A DNA stretch of 33,096 bases, taken from Schizochytrium sp. CCTCC M209059 (Eukaryota > Sar > Bigyra > Thraustochytrida > Thraustochytriidae). Shown in pieces: positions 9,957 to 18,670 of the stretch (the stretch's first letter is position 1; each line of letters begins with the position of its first letter). The position numbers were made by a program, and so were the translations under genes. The stretch covers positions 505,331 through 538,426 of the forward strand of contig KN805375.1 in assembly GCA_000818945.1 (NCBI GenBank), read 5' to 3'. The notes under the pieces are model-generated. The model ran no database searches. It saw only the letters and a list, made by a program, of their open reading frames with translations, and was not told the DNA's origin.

Positions 9957-10759
9957 CGCCCTTGGCGCGTCGCTCGGTCGCGCAAGTCCTGGAACTCGAG
10001 TCTCGATTCCGTGCCTCTTGTGCCGCTTCGCGTAGCCACACGCACAGAGACGAACGAGCGCGGCGAGTGAAGGGTCTTCGCGGCCGACGCTGCTGCCCGG
10101 GTCTTCTCTACACGTTTCCGAATGCGGGTCTGCTGCTCCCAAAGCCGGGTCTGTAGCCTTTTGCGCTCTCGCTAGTAGCTCGAGCACATTCTGCGAGCGC
10201 CGCACCAGTGGTGCCGCCGACAGGTACACCGGACCGAGTTCCGTTTGTCATATAAGATACAATATTTTTTTCAAGGTCTGGTAACAAGGAAAAACTCGGA
10301 GGGAGTTCATCGACGCCGAGCGCAGTGAAAATTTCGGGGGGAAAGAAGGAGGGGAAGAAGGAGGACCTGAGAAAGCGAAAATGGAATCATCTCGCAGATG
10401 CTGTCGCGGGCAGTCATGATTCTGCTTCGTAGCCTGGATAGGGAAGTGAAGAAGCACCGGGAGTTACTTGCGTTATGGGAGCGTCGGCGTCGACGCTTCG
10501 ACGTCACGGCTCGTCAAACCTATTTTTCCCGTGTTCTGCTGTACTCTCGTTCTCAATCTTGCGCTTGAGGTGCATTTCCGTGTCAGCGCAGAAATTAAGT
10601 CTCGTGTTCGACCTCAATTTGCTTTTCCAGGACCCTGAATGTGGATGGAATTCATCTTATGGAGATGGAGAGATGCCCAAAAATGAAAACAAACTACTGG
10701 AGTGTCTGAGTGTGAAACAAAGAGAGAGATTGATACATTCATTATCATTATCGTCAACA
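9957..10759. other. Spacer between pdxT and the ARM-repeat gene
   Basis: This is the pdxT upstream region followed, towards 10760, by the 3' side of the ARM-repeat gene. The pdxT frame stays open upstream to about 10229 but contains no ATG, so it is leader sequence. A purine-rich plus-strand block lies at about 10315-10375. A plus-strand frame starting at 10475 runs into antisense of the ARM gene and was rejected. No separate gene is supported. Confidence 0.45.
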
Positions 10760-12454
10760 TCAGGCGGCTCGCGACTCGCAAAAAAACATGGCCTCAGTGA
10801 TTCGCTCAAAGTAGCGGTCGGAAATGCCTTGGCGATCAAGGATCTCAAAGACGTCAGTCTCTTGAATGTCGATCAGGGCCTGGCGCGCGAGCGCACCCTC
10901 GAGGGTCATGAGGGCTGCCTCTGTAGCAGTGACGACAATGTCCGTCGTGGCCTCAATGCCGACAAGGCCCGCGACATGCCACATGCTGCGGAGACCCCCC
11001 CGCGAGACGATGGTACTAATCTGCTCCGGGGTGCCTTCACAACAGATTCGCGCATAAAAAATGGCAATGTTCTTCTTGACCGTCGTATGACCTTCGCGCT
11101 CGAGGCGCGAGCGCGTGAGATCTGCAAAGTCTGCGTCGAGAAGGGCTTGAATGTGGTTCTGCGTTCCCTGCGCCAAATTCGCCAAGGAACGCGTGGCGAG
11201 AACGCGAACGTCACGGCGGTCATGGTCGATGAGGTCGCGCAGGGGCAAAATCGCACCAGCATCGATGAGCTCTTGAATAAAGTCCTCGCCGGCAGAGGCC
11301 ATGCCAACAACCGTTCGGAGCGCGGGTACTAAGAGTAGCGTTTCCATTTCGGCCCGCTCTCTGGGACTATAATCGCTGGAAGAGAATTCATTCTGCAACA
11401 GGCGTTCGGCAAGACTTCCATCAAGCGCTGCAGTAATCTGAGAGGTCAAAGCAAGCTCCTTCATCGGCTCGAGGCTCCTGGGATTGGACTCGGCAAGATA
11501 GGCCAGTGCGAAAAGGAGGCTGTTGATGGCGTGAACGTCCTCGGCCTTGAAAAGTGTAGCCACGACGGGCATGAGCGGTTCAATGACAGCGTCGACGTTC
11601 GGAGCCGGTGACCCCTGGAGCAAACTACAGATTGCAGAGGCCAAGGAACCAAACATCGAAGGCGGGCCTGCGGAGACGGAAATGCGCTGAAGCACAGGGA
11701 TGACGGTCTCGTTGGCGAGAATCTCGTCACGAATTTCGAGATTGAAGCGCGCAAGACGGCTCAAGCAACGCAGACTCTGTTCTGTCACGCGTGGGCTGAC
11801 AAAAAGGTCAAGGACGCGTGCCAGCTCGCCAATAATGTCATTGCTCAGCAGCGCCTGAAGATTGGCGCGCGAGCGGATTTTCGTGAGCTGCGCGGCAATC
11901 CAGACTGTTTCAAAGAGAAGAGGTTCGTCCACGCCGGGTTGAATGTGCGAAATGAGGCTCGAGTGCAGATCCGACTCGATGATGAGCCATATGGGGACGC
12001 GTCCAGAGGCAGTAAAGAGAAAGCGAATGCATCGCAGGCCTGCGAGTCTGCGAGCGTGGTCGTCTGATTTGGCGGCTTCGAGGTAGACTTCCATGCGCTG
12101 CAAACGGATTCGCTCGCCTGGGCTGTCCGGGTCTTCGGGTGTTTCATCGTCCCGGATGGTTGTGGCGTCTACGACCCATGGTGAATTGGGGTAGTCAGGG
12201 ACGGAGACGCGTTGGCGCGCGGCCGTGCGCCCGAGCGTCCGCACGCCCGAAAGCCTTCTCGACAGCGTGCGTCGTATGAGCGAGCTTCGCGGCGCGACGA
12301 GCGGGCCAGTTTTTCTTCCGAGCGACTTGGAGTTTGTCGTTGAAGGTGCTGCGTTTCCACCGACCACAAGCCTCGCGGCCGACGTGGCGCTCGCGCTCGA
12401 CGCCCCCGTTCCTCGCGGAGGCACGTGCCGGTCCGCGCCGTCCTCGGTCGCCAT
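10760..12454 (-). CDS. Importin-alpha-like ARM-repeat protein, 564 aa
   Basis: This is an alpha-helical solenoid of armadillo repeats, the fold of the nuclear import adaptor importin alpha. The start ATG is at 12454. Residues 1-45 are Ala/Ser/Thr-rich. A basic stretch at about 47-82 (SSLIRRTLSRRLSG) sits where importin alpha has its importin-beta-binding segment, though the match is loose. Repeats run from about 118 to 550, for example LFETVWIAAQLTKI, INSLLFALAYLAE and TRSLANLAQGTQNHIQALL. The overall length matches importin alpha (about 520-560). The Trp/Asn ladder that grips nuclear localisation signals in classical members is mostly replaced (Gln or Tyr where Asn is expected), so cargo recognition may differ or be lost. 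It could instead be another ARM protein. The ARM fold is well supported; the exact family is moderately so. Confidence 0.75.
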   Translation of the reverse strand: MATEDGADRHVPPRGTGASSASATSAARLVVGGNAAPSTTNSKSLGRKTGPLVAPRSSLIRRTLSRRLSGVRTLGRTAARQRVSVPDYPNSPWVVDATTIRDDETPEDPDSPGERIRLQRMEVYLEAAKSDDHARRLAGLRCIRFLFTASGRVPIWLIIESDLHSSLISHIQPGVDEPLLFETVWIAAQLTKIRSRANLQALLSNDIIGELARVLDLFVSPRVTEQSLRCLSRLARFNLEIRDEILANETVIPVLQRISVSAGPPSMFGSLASAICSLLQGSPAPNVDAVIEPLMPVVATLFKAEDVHAINSLLFALAYLAESNPRSLEPMKELALTSQITAALDGSLAERLLQNEFSSSDYSPRERAEMETLLLVPALRTVVGMASAGEDFIQELIDAGAILPLRDLIDHDRRDVRVLATRSLANLAQGTQNHIQALLDADFADLTRSRLEREGHTTVKKNIAIFYARICCEGTPEQISTIVSRGGLRSMWHVAGLVGIEATTDIVVTATEAALMTLEGALARQALIDIQETDVFEILDRQGISDRYFERITEAMFFCESRAA

Positions 12455-13603
12455 GACTGTGGCGCAGTTTATAGCTCGCGACCTCGCTCGCTGTTTGGGG
12501 AAAAGGGGGCCAGGGGGGTTGTCTCTCGCGACGAACGCGAGCGTCTGTAGACAGCTCGTCTGGCAGCGGCCCCCGAGCGCACGCTCGAAGCGCGCTTCCT
12601 TTTCTCGACTCTAAATAAGCGAGCGCGCGTGTGCTGGCTGGAATCGGGCTTGCACGCGCTGCAATCGATCGGGGCTTGACATTGCATAGTTTTTCGAAAC
12701 TAGTTTTTGGTCTCACCAAACTAGTTTACATGGGGGCTACCTTGCGCCATCGCAGGGCTTAGGATACACACAACAACATTTTGCAAAAGGGGGAGGACAG
12801 GAAAACAAGCGAGGAGTGGAGTCTCGAGGCTCGGGCCATTGCATCTTTCAAGTCGAGACAAGCTTTGTAAATGTTGCGATTGTTCCGTAGTCTGAGAGGG
12901 TTCAAAGAAGAGCAACCCCCCCAAAAAATTCTGGCGCGAAAACTCGTTCATGCGCCATCATGCGGAGTGAAAAAAGGAAAGGAAACATATCCCAATTTTT
13001 GTAGGAAACAAAACAAAATGTTGACGTCAGTTTCTCCACATGAATCGTGGTCTTTAAAAACATGTCAGGAAAGCACCGATGCAACGAAAGTGCGAATGGC
13101 GTTTGGACGACTTCAAAAAGAACGCGGCTGGGTTGGTTGTTAACGGTATGTTTAGGCCTTGTGCGCGAGGGATCGTTCGACCCCGATTTGATCGAAAGGA
13201 GAACAAAAGGAGGGAAGAAGCACAGTCAAACAAAAACGAGAAAGAAGAAGCGAGCTTCACTTTCTCGTTCGCTTTCTCTTTCGCCAAAAGTATCTGACGA
13301 GAAATGGGGGAAGAAAAGAGCGGGGAGGGTGCGTGAGCGCGTGCGTGTATGTATGTGTAAAAAAAAAAAAGTGAGGAAACATGTGATCCCAGCACTCCGT
13401 AAGAGGCAAATGAGAACCGTGTATACGAGACCGGGTCACAACAGACGCGTTAGAAGAGAGGTTGGGACGTTTGGCTGATCGATCGAATCGCGAACTGCAT
13501 GACCTGGCTTCAGCGCGAAGGAAGACAAATGGATGGTCTGTCCAGGCAAAAGGAAGACCGGCATTGCTTGCGTCATCTACAGGTTCCGTGCACACATACA
13601 CGC
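12455..13603. other. Spacer upstream of ARM gene and downstream of kinase
   Basis: This stretch contains the upstream region of the minus-strand ARM gene and the 3' UTR of the minus-strand kinase. It holds a hairpin-forming repeat (12697-12727), an exact TGACGTCA octamer at 13022-13029, an A-run near 13360 and GA-rich sequence on the plus strand (13190-13330). Plus-strand frames such as 13047-13478 are compositionally biased and unconvincing. No gene was seen. Confidence 0.45.
12697..12727. repeat. Imperfect inverted repeat with AAACTAGTTT arms
   Basis: The 10-mer AAACTAGTTT, itself a palindrome, occurs at 12697-12706 and again at 12718-12727. The GG/CC flanks let the two copies pair as a hairpin with a small bulge and a five-base loop. 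It lies about 240 bases upstream of the ARM gene's ATG, so it could be an operator-like or transcript-hairpin element. No known motif was recognised. Confidence 0.45.
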
Positions 13604-14707
13604 TTACTTGGAGTCGTCGTCGTCGTCATTGGCCTCGGCCTCGGCCTCGGCCCCGGCCTCGGCCTCGGCATCCTTTTCATCAAAAGAGACGAGCTTACGG
13701 ATGCGGTTGGCCGCCATAACGGTGAGGATACCCTTCTTGAGGCGGCGGCGGTTCTGGTAGCTCTTGAGTTGATTGAGCGCAGGAGTAATGTCCTGATCGG
13801 CACCGCCGTGGACGATCCAGGGATGCGCAAGGACATCGTCGGGCGTGAAACGCTGCGTGGGGTCGACCTGGAGCAGGCCGCGAATGAGGTCCTTGGCCGA
13901 GTCGGAGACCTCAGACCAGAACTCGGGGTCAAACTTGTACTTGGCCTTTTTGATGAGACGAAAGAGATGCGCCTGGTTCTCGTCGTAAAAAGGGGGGTAG
14001 CCGCAGAGAAGAATGTACGTGATGACGCCCAGGGACCACATGTCCACCTCTCTGCCGTACGGAGCGCCCTTGATGATCTCAGGCGCAACGTAGCCGGGCG
14101 TACCGCACGTGGTGCGAAGCATGGCCTCCTCGCTCGAGGTATCGAGTTCCTTGGCAAAGCCAAAGTCGGCGAGTTTAAGACGGTGATCGTTCTCATCGTC
14201 CTCCATGAGAATGTTCTCGGGCTTGAGATCACGATGCACAATGCCGTGCTCGTTGCAGTACTTGAGCGCTTCGGCGATGGTCTTGACAACCTGGGCGGCA
14301 TCCTTTTCCTGGTAAAACTCCTTGGCGACGATACGGTCAAAAAGTTCTCCGCCCTTGACGAGCTCGGTCACGACGTAGTAGTAGGCGTTGTCCTCGTGCA
14401 TACCGTAAAGTTTGATGATGTTGGGGTGGTCCATGCCGGAGAGGATGCGGACCTCAGCCTTGAGGCCCTCGCGGTCCTCTGCCGAGAGGTGCTTCTTTCT
14501 GATGCACTTGACGGCCACGATCTCGCCCGTGGCGAGGTCCTCAGCCTCGCGAACGACGCTAAAGTTTCCCTTGCCCAGCGTGGTGCCCAGACGGAATCTG
14601 TCTTCGAACTTTTCCTGGCTCATTTCGCCGCCAAAGCTGTTGTCGCCATTCTGTGACTTGGACGGGACCCGGAAGAATGAGCGGATGCTACGCACGGTTC
14701 GGCGCAT
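13604..14707 (-). CDS. Calcium/calmodulin-dependent protein kinase, CaMKI type, 367 aa
   Basis: A Ser/Thr kinase of the CaMK group, expected in the cytosol and activated by Ca2+/calmodulin. The start is the first in-frame ATG (14707); the open frame further upstream is a microsatellite without ATG. The domain spans about 38-298: Gly loop LGKGNFSVV near 44-52, VAVK Lys67, HRD at 158-160, DFG at 181-183, and activation loop LRTTCGTPGYVAPE with Thr199 at the position phosphorylated by CaMK kinases. A basic, hydrophobic helix at about 309-342 (NRRRLKKGILTVMAANRIRK) fits the autoinhibitory and calmodulin-binding segment. The tail is a short acidic repeat of Glu-Ala, then Asp, encoded by a GGCCTC-type hexamer repeat at about 13630-13672. 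Length matches CaMKI (about 370). All catalytic residues are present, so it should be active. Confidence 0.95.
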   Translation of the reverse strand: MRRTVRSIRSFFRVPSKSQNGDNSFGGEMSQEKFEDRFRLGTTLGKGNFSVVREAEDLATGEIVAVKCIRKKHLSAEDREGLKAEVRILSGMDHPNIIKLYGMHEDNAYYYVVTELVKGGELFDRIVAKEFYQEKDAAQVVKTIAEALKYCNEHGIVHRDLKPENILMEDDENDHRLKLADFGFAKELDTSSEEAMLRTTCGTPGYVAPEIIKGAPYGREVDMWSLGVITYILLCGYPPFYDENQAHLFRLIKKAKYKFDPEFWSEVSDSAKDLIRGLLQVDPTQRFTPDDVLAHPWIVHGGADQDITPALNQLKSYQNRRRLKKGILTVMAANRIRKLVSFDEKDAEAEAGAEAEAEANDDDDDSK

Positions 14708-14722
14708 CTTAGGCTCCTCTCC

Positions 14723-14766
14723 TTGTTGTTGTTGCTGCTGCTGCTGCTTCTTCTTCTTCTTCTTCT
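14723..14766. repeat. Compound trinucleotide microsatellite in kinase leader
   Basis: The plus strand reads TTG units (14723-14733), CTG units (14734-14747) and CTT units (14747-14766). On the kinase strand this is AAG, then CAG, then CAA units, ending about 15 bases before the kinase ATG. If transcribed it lies in the 5' leader. It stays in frame with the kinase but has no upstream ATG. Confidence 0.85.
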
Positions 14767-15481
14767 CAATCCCGTCTGTTTCTAGCCTTCCCTGCTGCCT
14801 GCCACTCGTGCTCCAACGACAGCGAAATTCCACCGTGTACCTTAAGCTACGGCCACTCAGTCTGTCAGCAAGTAGTACGTACGAGCGCGATCGTCAGTTA
14901 ATTCACCATTCTGCTGTCCGCATCTTTCCCTCCCCGCTCCCACCTCTGGCCGCCAGAGAACCTCGCGCAGACCACGGCGGGCCGGCCGGCCGACCGACCT
15001 GCCGAGCGCAACAAGATGCCTCGCCGGCCGGCCCGAGCTGCAGCCAGCCCGAGCTCGAGTAGTAGTGCGACCGAGCGCGAGTGCGCATATGCAATTGTGA
15101 GTGTGTGCGTCTGCGTGCCTCTATGTATGTATGTACGAGAGAGGGTGTGTGTGCTTGCCATCCCTCCTCCACCTCCTCCTCCTCGCGCCCGCTTTGTCTG
15201 CGTGTGCGACGCACGTGCAGAGGGAGGGATGGATGATGACCCGCGCCCGCGCCCGCTCTGCTCGGCGCAGACGGCGCAGGGCCCTCGCCGGGAGGGCTGC
15301 GCGGACGAGCGGCGCTGCGAGGTCGTGGCTGGCTGCCTGGCTGCCTGGACGAGGGAGCGAGCGAGGGATGGGGCGAGCGATGATGGATGGACAAAGGGCC
15401 CAAGCAGCAGCGGCTCGTTGCGTACCCCTGCCGCGGCACGCGCAGATCGCGGCGGCGCGCGGCGAGAGACCTCCCGCCGCC

Positions 15482-15596
15482 NNNNNNNNNNNNNNNNNNN
15501 NNNNNNNNNNNNNNNNNNNNNNNNNNNNNNNNNNNNNNNNNNNNNNNNNNNNNNNNNNNNNNNNNNNNNNNNNNNNNNNNNNNNNNNNNNNNNNNN
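15482..15596. other. Assembly gap (115 N)
   Basis: Unknown bases, flanked on the left by CCGCCGCC and on the right by a run of ten G. The flanks suggest that extreme GC or a G-rich secondary structure stopped sequencing or assembly. The true length is not necessarily 115. Confidence 0.99.
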
Positions 15597-16401
15597 GGGG
15601 GGGGGGCGGGGCGAATCCGCGCGAATCGAGCCGCGCGGCACGTGCGCCCGAGCCTGCGCGTCCGCCCGTACATGGCATGCAGACATTCCATCCCATTCCA
15701 GTACATTCCATTCCATGCTTTCAAATCCACGTCCGCCGGACAACGTCGTCCCGCGGGCGCGGCGGCGCGGCGCGAGGAGGGAGGGAGGGAGGGCCGCGGG
15801 CGGGAGGGAAGAGGACAAGCGCGCGGCAGGCGGCGCGCCGTGCCGCGCAGGCCGCGCGATTGAGCGCGCCGCGAGCGGCGGCCGCGACGCGGGCGAACGT
15901 ACCTTGGACCTCCTAATTCTGTTTCTGCTTCTGGCTGCTTCGGGTCCACGTTCTCCAAACTTTAAAAAAAAAAACTGAGAAAAGAAGAAAAAAAAGAAGA
16001 CCAAAACTCGAGGACGCTTTTCTTCCACAAATGTGCCAGACCAGATTCGGGCCGTGTGTCGCAAGTGGCGCGGACGGGCGGCGCAAGTGGGTTATAGCGC
16101 AGGGCAAGTGCGCCAAGGCGCGCAGCAAGTTGCAATATACTTGCCATGGTTGCTGAGCCTGGGCGCTGGAAAAGCGGAGACCTTCATAGCGCGGTTGCGG
16201 GCGGAAAATAGCGCACTTTGCGGGGCGCGGAAAGTTGACTTGTACTGCCGCGGCGAAAAGTGAGCGAAAAGGTAAGGGGAAGAAGAAGGTGGTTGGAGAG
16301 CCAGCGTGTGGGACTCGAGTCCAGTTGCGATCATCGACCATGGCGAGCGCGAGTCGATTGATCGGCATCGCAAATAACAACCAACCCATTGCTCCTGCGA
16401 G

Positions 16402-16451
16402 CAACTTGAACCAAGTGCAACTTTTACTGTTAATTCAGAAGGTTCAAGTTG
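16402..16451. repeat. Inverted repeat, 11-base arms
   Basis: CAACTTGAACC at 16402-16412 is exactly complementary to GGTTCAAGTTG at 16441-16451, with a 28-base loop. It sits in the divergent spacer away from any supported gene. It could form a hairpin in a transcript or be a pair of protein-binding half sites; no known element was recognised. Confidence 0.5.
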
Positions 16452-16495
16452 GTTGTAGGTTGCTGTCCCACGTCGACATGAAAGAAATTTGGGAA

Positions 16496-16522
16496 AAGGA
16501 GGAGGAGGAGGAGGAGGAGGAG
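16496..16522. repeat. GGA trinucleotide microsatellite
   Basis: About nine GGA/GAG units lie on the plus strand, followed by an A-rich stretch. Simple repeat with no coding support. Confidence 0.8.
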
Positions 16523-16763
16523 AAAAAGAAAAAGTGGATGCTAATGCGCGCTGCAACTGCTGCTTTTGTCATGATAGATATGTAGTAGACAGATCGATAG
16601 TCCAATCCGCGGGATCAAGCTTCGCTTGCCTCACCTCGCCCTCAGGATCGCGCCGATGTCCGAGGCTTCGGGTCCTCTACGCTTGCGGCCACGCACGCTG
16701 TCCATCTTAATATGATCATCGTTTGGGGACCTGAGACGCTGCTGAGCTTTTCCTCGCTTCCAC

Positions 16764-16764
<1 letters not shown>

Positions 16765-16796
<32 letters not shown>
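16765..16796. repeat. CAG trinucleotide microsatellite
   Basis: About ten uninterrupted CAG units. In one plus-strand frame they read as poly-Ser, but that frame is not in register with the gene at 17464 and shows no conserved sequence. Confidence 0.85.
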
Positions 16797-16798
<2 letters not shown>

Positions 16799-17463
16799 CC
16801 AGCTGCAGAGCGATTGTCTCCCTTCCCGCAAAACAAGGCCCCATTCTCCTCCCCTCCCTTCCTCCCATGCTCGCTCGTTCCAAGGGCCGGCGCGGAGCCT
16901 CCAAGCGCCAACGCCCTCGATGACGATGCTGGCCATCAATCACCACCATCCCCAACACCGCCCAGCCTGACTGACCCCCTCACCAAACCAACCCTTCGCA
17001 CACCCCCTCCCCGCGGTGCGCACACCGGTGTCCCCGGTCCCCGCGGGGACGCCCCTCCCAGCGAGCCGTTCCTGGCCGCCATGCGCCTTAAGCTCGCCGC
17101 GCTCCCGGGCGCGGCGGGCGCGCGCTTTAAGGCGGCCTCGGCGCGGCGGGACCCGGCGCGGCCCAGCCTCGCGAAAGCAGGCGCCGCTTCTCTCTTCTCT
17201 CCTCTCCTCTCCTCTCCCTCGCTCCCGGTCGGTCGCTGGACCGAGTTGAAGGCGATCGCCGCTCGCTCGCCCGCGGCGATCGCCTCCTTTCCTTTCCGAG
17301 CACTGCTGCAAGAGCGACTCCGCCGGCGTCGAGGAGGACGCGGAGGCGGCGCAGAAGGCTTTCTTTGGGGCGAGCGAGGCGCGCGACGGCGGCGGGCTCG
17401 CGGGCGAGGAGGAGGCGGAGGAGGAGGAGGAGGCGAGGCAGGCAAGCAGGCAGGCGGGCAGCC

Positions 17464-18528
17464 ATGGGCCGGGCAGAACGCAGGAGCGGGCGCGGCGACG
17501 ACGACGACGAGCGGCTAAAGCGCAGCTCGCGGCGCAAGGCCAAGAGCCCGACCAAGAGCCCCAAGAGCAGCGGCACGGTCTCGTCCTCGGGCAAGCGCAG
17601 GAAACCCGTCGGAGGCAAGAGGTCCGGGCCCGGGGCGTCCAGGTTCGTGCCCGGCTTGGCAGACCTCGCCGCAGACTTTAGAGTCGACCCGGCAGGGACC
17701 TCCAAGCGCGTGTGCAAGAAAGTCGCCTTTTACATCTGGCTCGTCGCCGTGCTGCTCGCCATCCTCAGCATCCTCGGATTTGAGGTGAACCCCTTTGCCG
17801 GGGCCAGCTCGGCCGCCGACCGCTCGGATGGAGGCATCATGAACGCCGTCGTGCCCGGATTCCTGAGGGGTCAGCAGGCCGACGTCGCCTCCAACCACGC
17901 CGCGGGCGGCGGCGGCGGCGACGACGACGACGAAGACGGCGGTGCCGAAGGCGGCGCCAACGCCGCCGCTGAAGACCCCGAGGCCGTTCCCGAGCAGGTC
18001 TTTGACTCCAAAAAGCCCATCAAGCTCAACAAACAAAAGGAAAAGGAGCTCGCGTGCAAGATGGAGGACTGCATTGCCTCATGCAACAAGAAAATTACCG
18101 CGAAATGCGCGGCGAAAAAATCTTGCAAGACCGATCGTGAAAAAATATGTCGCAAGCGCTGCATGAAGGCTCGCTGCGAAGAGCGCTGCAAAGACGAGCC
18201 CCACTACGGCTATGTCGAGCGCGAGCAAAAGATGGACAAGTGCAAGGAAGGTTGCCAAGGAAACACGGCCCAGCACAACAAGTGCATCAAGGCTTGCCAC
18301 GCATCCTTTCAGCCTTGCAAGTCGCGCTGTCATCAGGTCTCCAATCGATACAAGTGCGACCGCGTCGATGACAGCGCTCCGCCCCCGCCTCCCGAAGAGG
18401 ACGATGAGCCTCCCCCGGACATTGACGCCTCGTCGGCTGGTGACGACGACGAGGACGGATCTTCCGATTCATCGAGCAGCGGCGGCGGCGCTGCCTCCTT
18501 TGACGATTTCGACGACGAGGTCATCTGA
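17464..18528 (+). CDS. Single-pass membrane protein with six-CX3C cysteine-rich domain, 354 aa
   Basis: I do not recognise the family. The start is the first in-frame ATG (17464, GCCATGG, a strong context); the frame is open upstream but without ATG. Residues 1-85 are basic and Ser/Lys-rich (KSPTKSPKSS). One hydrophobic segment follows at about 86-108, with positive charge before it, so the topology is probably N-terminus in the cytosol and C-terminus in the lumen or outside (type II). A Gly/Asp/Ala-rich linker (145-175) leads to a domain at 198-298 with 16 cysteines (198, 203, 207, 215, 221, 229, 233, 238, 242, 260, 264, 274, 278, 285, 289, 298), including six C-x3-C pairs in a Lys/Glu-rich helical setting, then a Pro/acidic/Ser tail. 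An even cysteine count fits disulfide-braced helical hairpins. Function is unknown. Confidence 0.75.
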   Translation: MGRAERRSGRGDDDDERLKRSSRRKAKSPTKSPKSSGTVSSSGKRRKPVGGKRSGPGASRFVPGLADLAADFRVDPAGTSKRVCKKVAFYIWLVAVLLAILSILGFEVNPFAGASSAADRSDGGIMNAVVPGFLRGQQADVASNHAAGGGGGDDDDEDGGAEGGANAAAEDPEAVPEQVFDSKKPIKLNKQKEKELACKMEDCIASCNKKITAKCAAKKSCKTDREKICRKRCMKARCEERCKDEPHYGYVEREQKMDKCKEGCQGNTAQHNKCIKACHASFQPCKSRCHQVSNRYKCDRVDDSAPPPPPEEDDEPPPDIDASSAGDDDEDGSSDSSSSGGGAASFDDFDDEVI

Positions 18529-18625
18529 TTGAATTTCTTTTGCTCTGCCATGCCATCCCGGCCATAGCCTGCTCCCCCCCCCTTCCTCAAAAGCTTTATT
18601 TCCAAACAATCATTGTAAAAACACA

Positions 18626-18670
18626 CCCCCCCCCCCCCCCCAAAAAAAAAAAAAAAAAAAAAAAAAAAAA
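18626..18670. repeat. Homopolymer junction C16-A29
   Basis: Sixteen C (18626-18641) are followed directly by twenty-nine A (18642-18670), about 100 bases after the stop at 18528. The A run resembles a poly(A) tail copied into DNA, but no target-site duplication or retroposed gene is evident. Homopolymer lengths in assemblies are unreliable. Confidence 0.8.

Larger units (their letters stand above)
14767..17463. other. Long GC-rich divergent spacer with assembly gap
   Basis: About 2.7 kb lies between the minus-strand kinase and the plus-strand membrane protein, so it carries both upstream regions. It holds a 115-base N gap (15482-15596), GGGAGG-type runs near 15770-15815, ATTCC-like units near 15684-15719, repeated GCGC-containing motifs (16060-16260), GGA and CAG microsatellites, and strongly G+C-rich, skewed sequence up to 17460. 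Several long open frames exist on both strands, but they are Arg/Ala/Ser/Pro-biased, overlap one another and cross the gap. I support no gene here, though a poorly conserved one could hide. Confidence 0.45.

Noticed and set aside
10475..11332. 285-codon plus-strand frame with ATG
   Set aside because: Most of it is antisense to the well-supported ARM-repeat gene, and its sequence mirrors that gene's codon structure.
13022..13029. Exact TGACGTCA octamer (CRE-like)
   Set aside because: One 8-base match is expected by chance about every other window of this size, and no second site supports it.
13047..13478. 143-codon plus-strand basic frame
   Set aside because: Lys/Arg/Ser bias from GA-rich sequence; it lies in the likely 3' UTR of the kinase.
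13499..14656. 385-codon plus-strand frame
   Set aside because: Antisense shadow of the CaM kinase, rich in Leu, Val and Asp as expected from reverse reading.
14708..14833. Kinase N terminus extended through the microsatellite to 14833
   Set aside because: The upstream codon is GTG and no ATG is available; the 367-residue form matches the family's length.
14898..16064. Long frames on both strands crossing the N gap
   Set aside because: They include unknown bases, overlap one another and are dominated by Arg, Ala, Pro and Ser from GC-rich repeats.
16712..17518. 268-codon Ser/Pro/Arg-rich plus-strand frame
   Set aside because: Begins in a CAG repeat, is out of frame with the gene at 17464, and is compositionally biased with no conserved patch.
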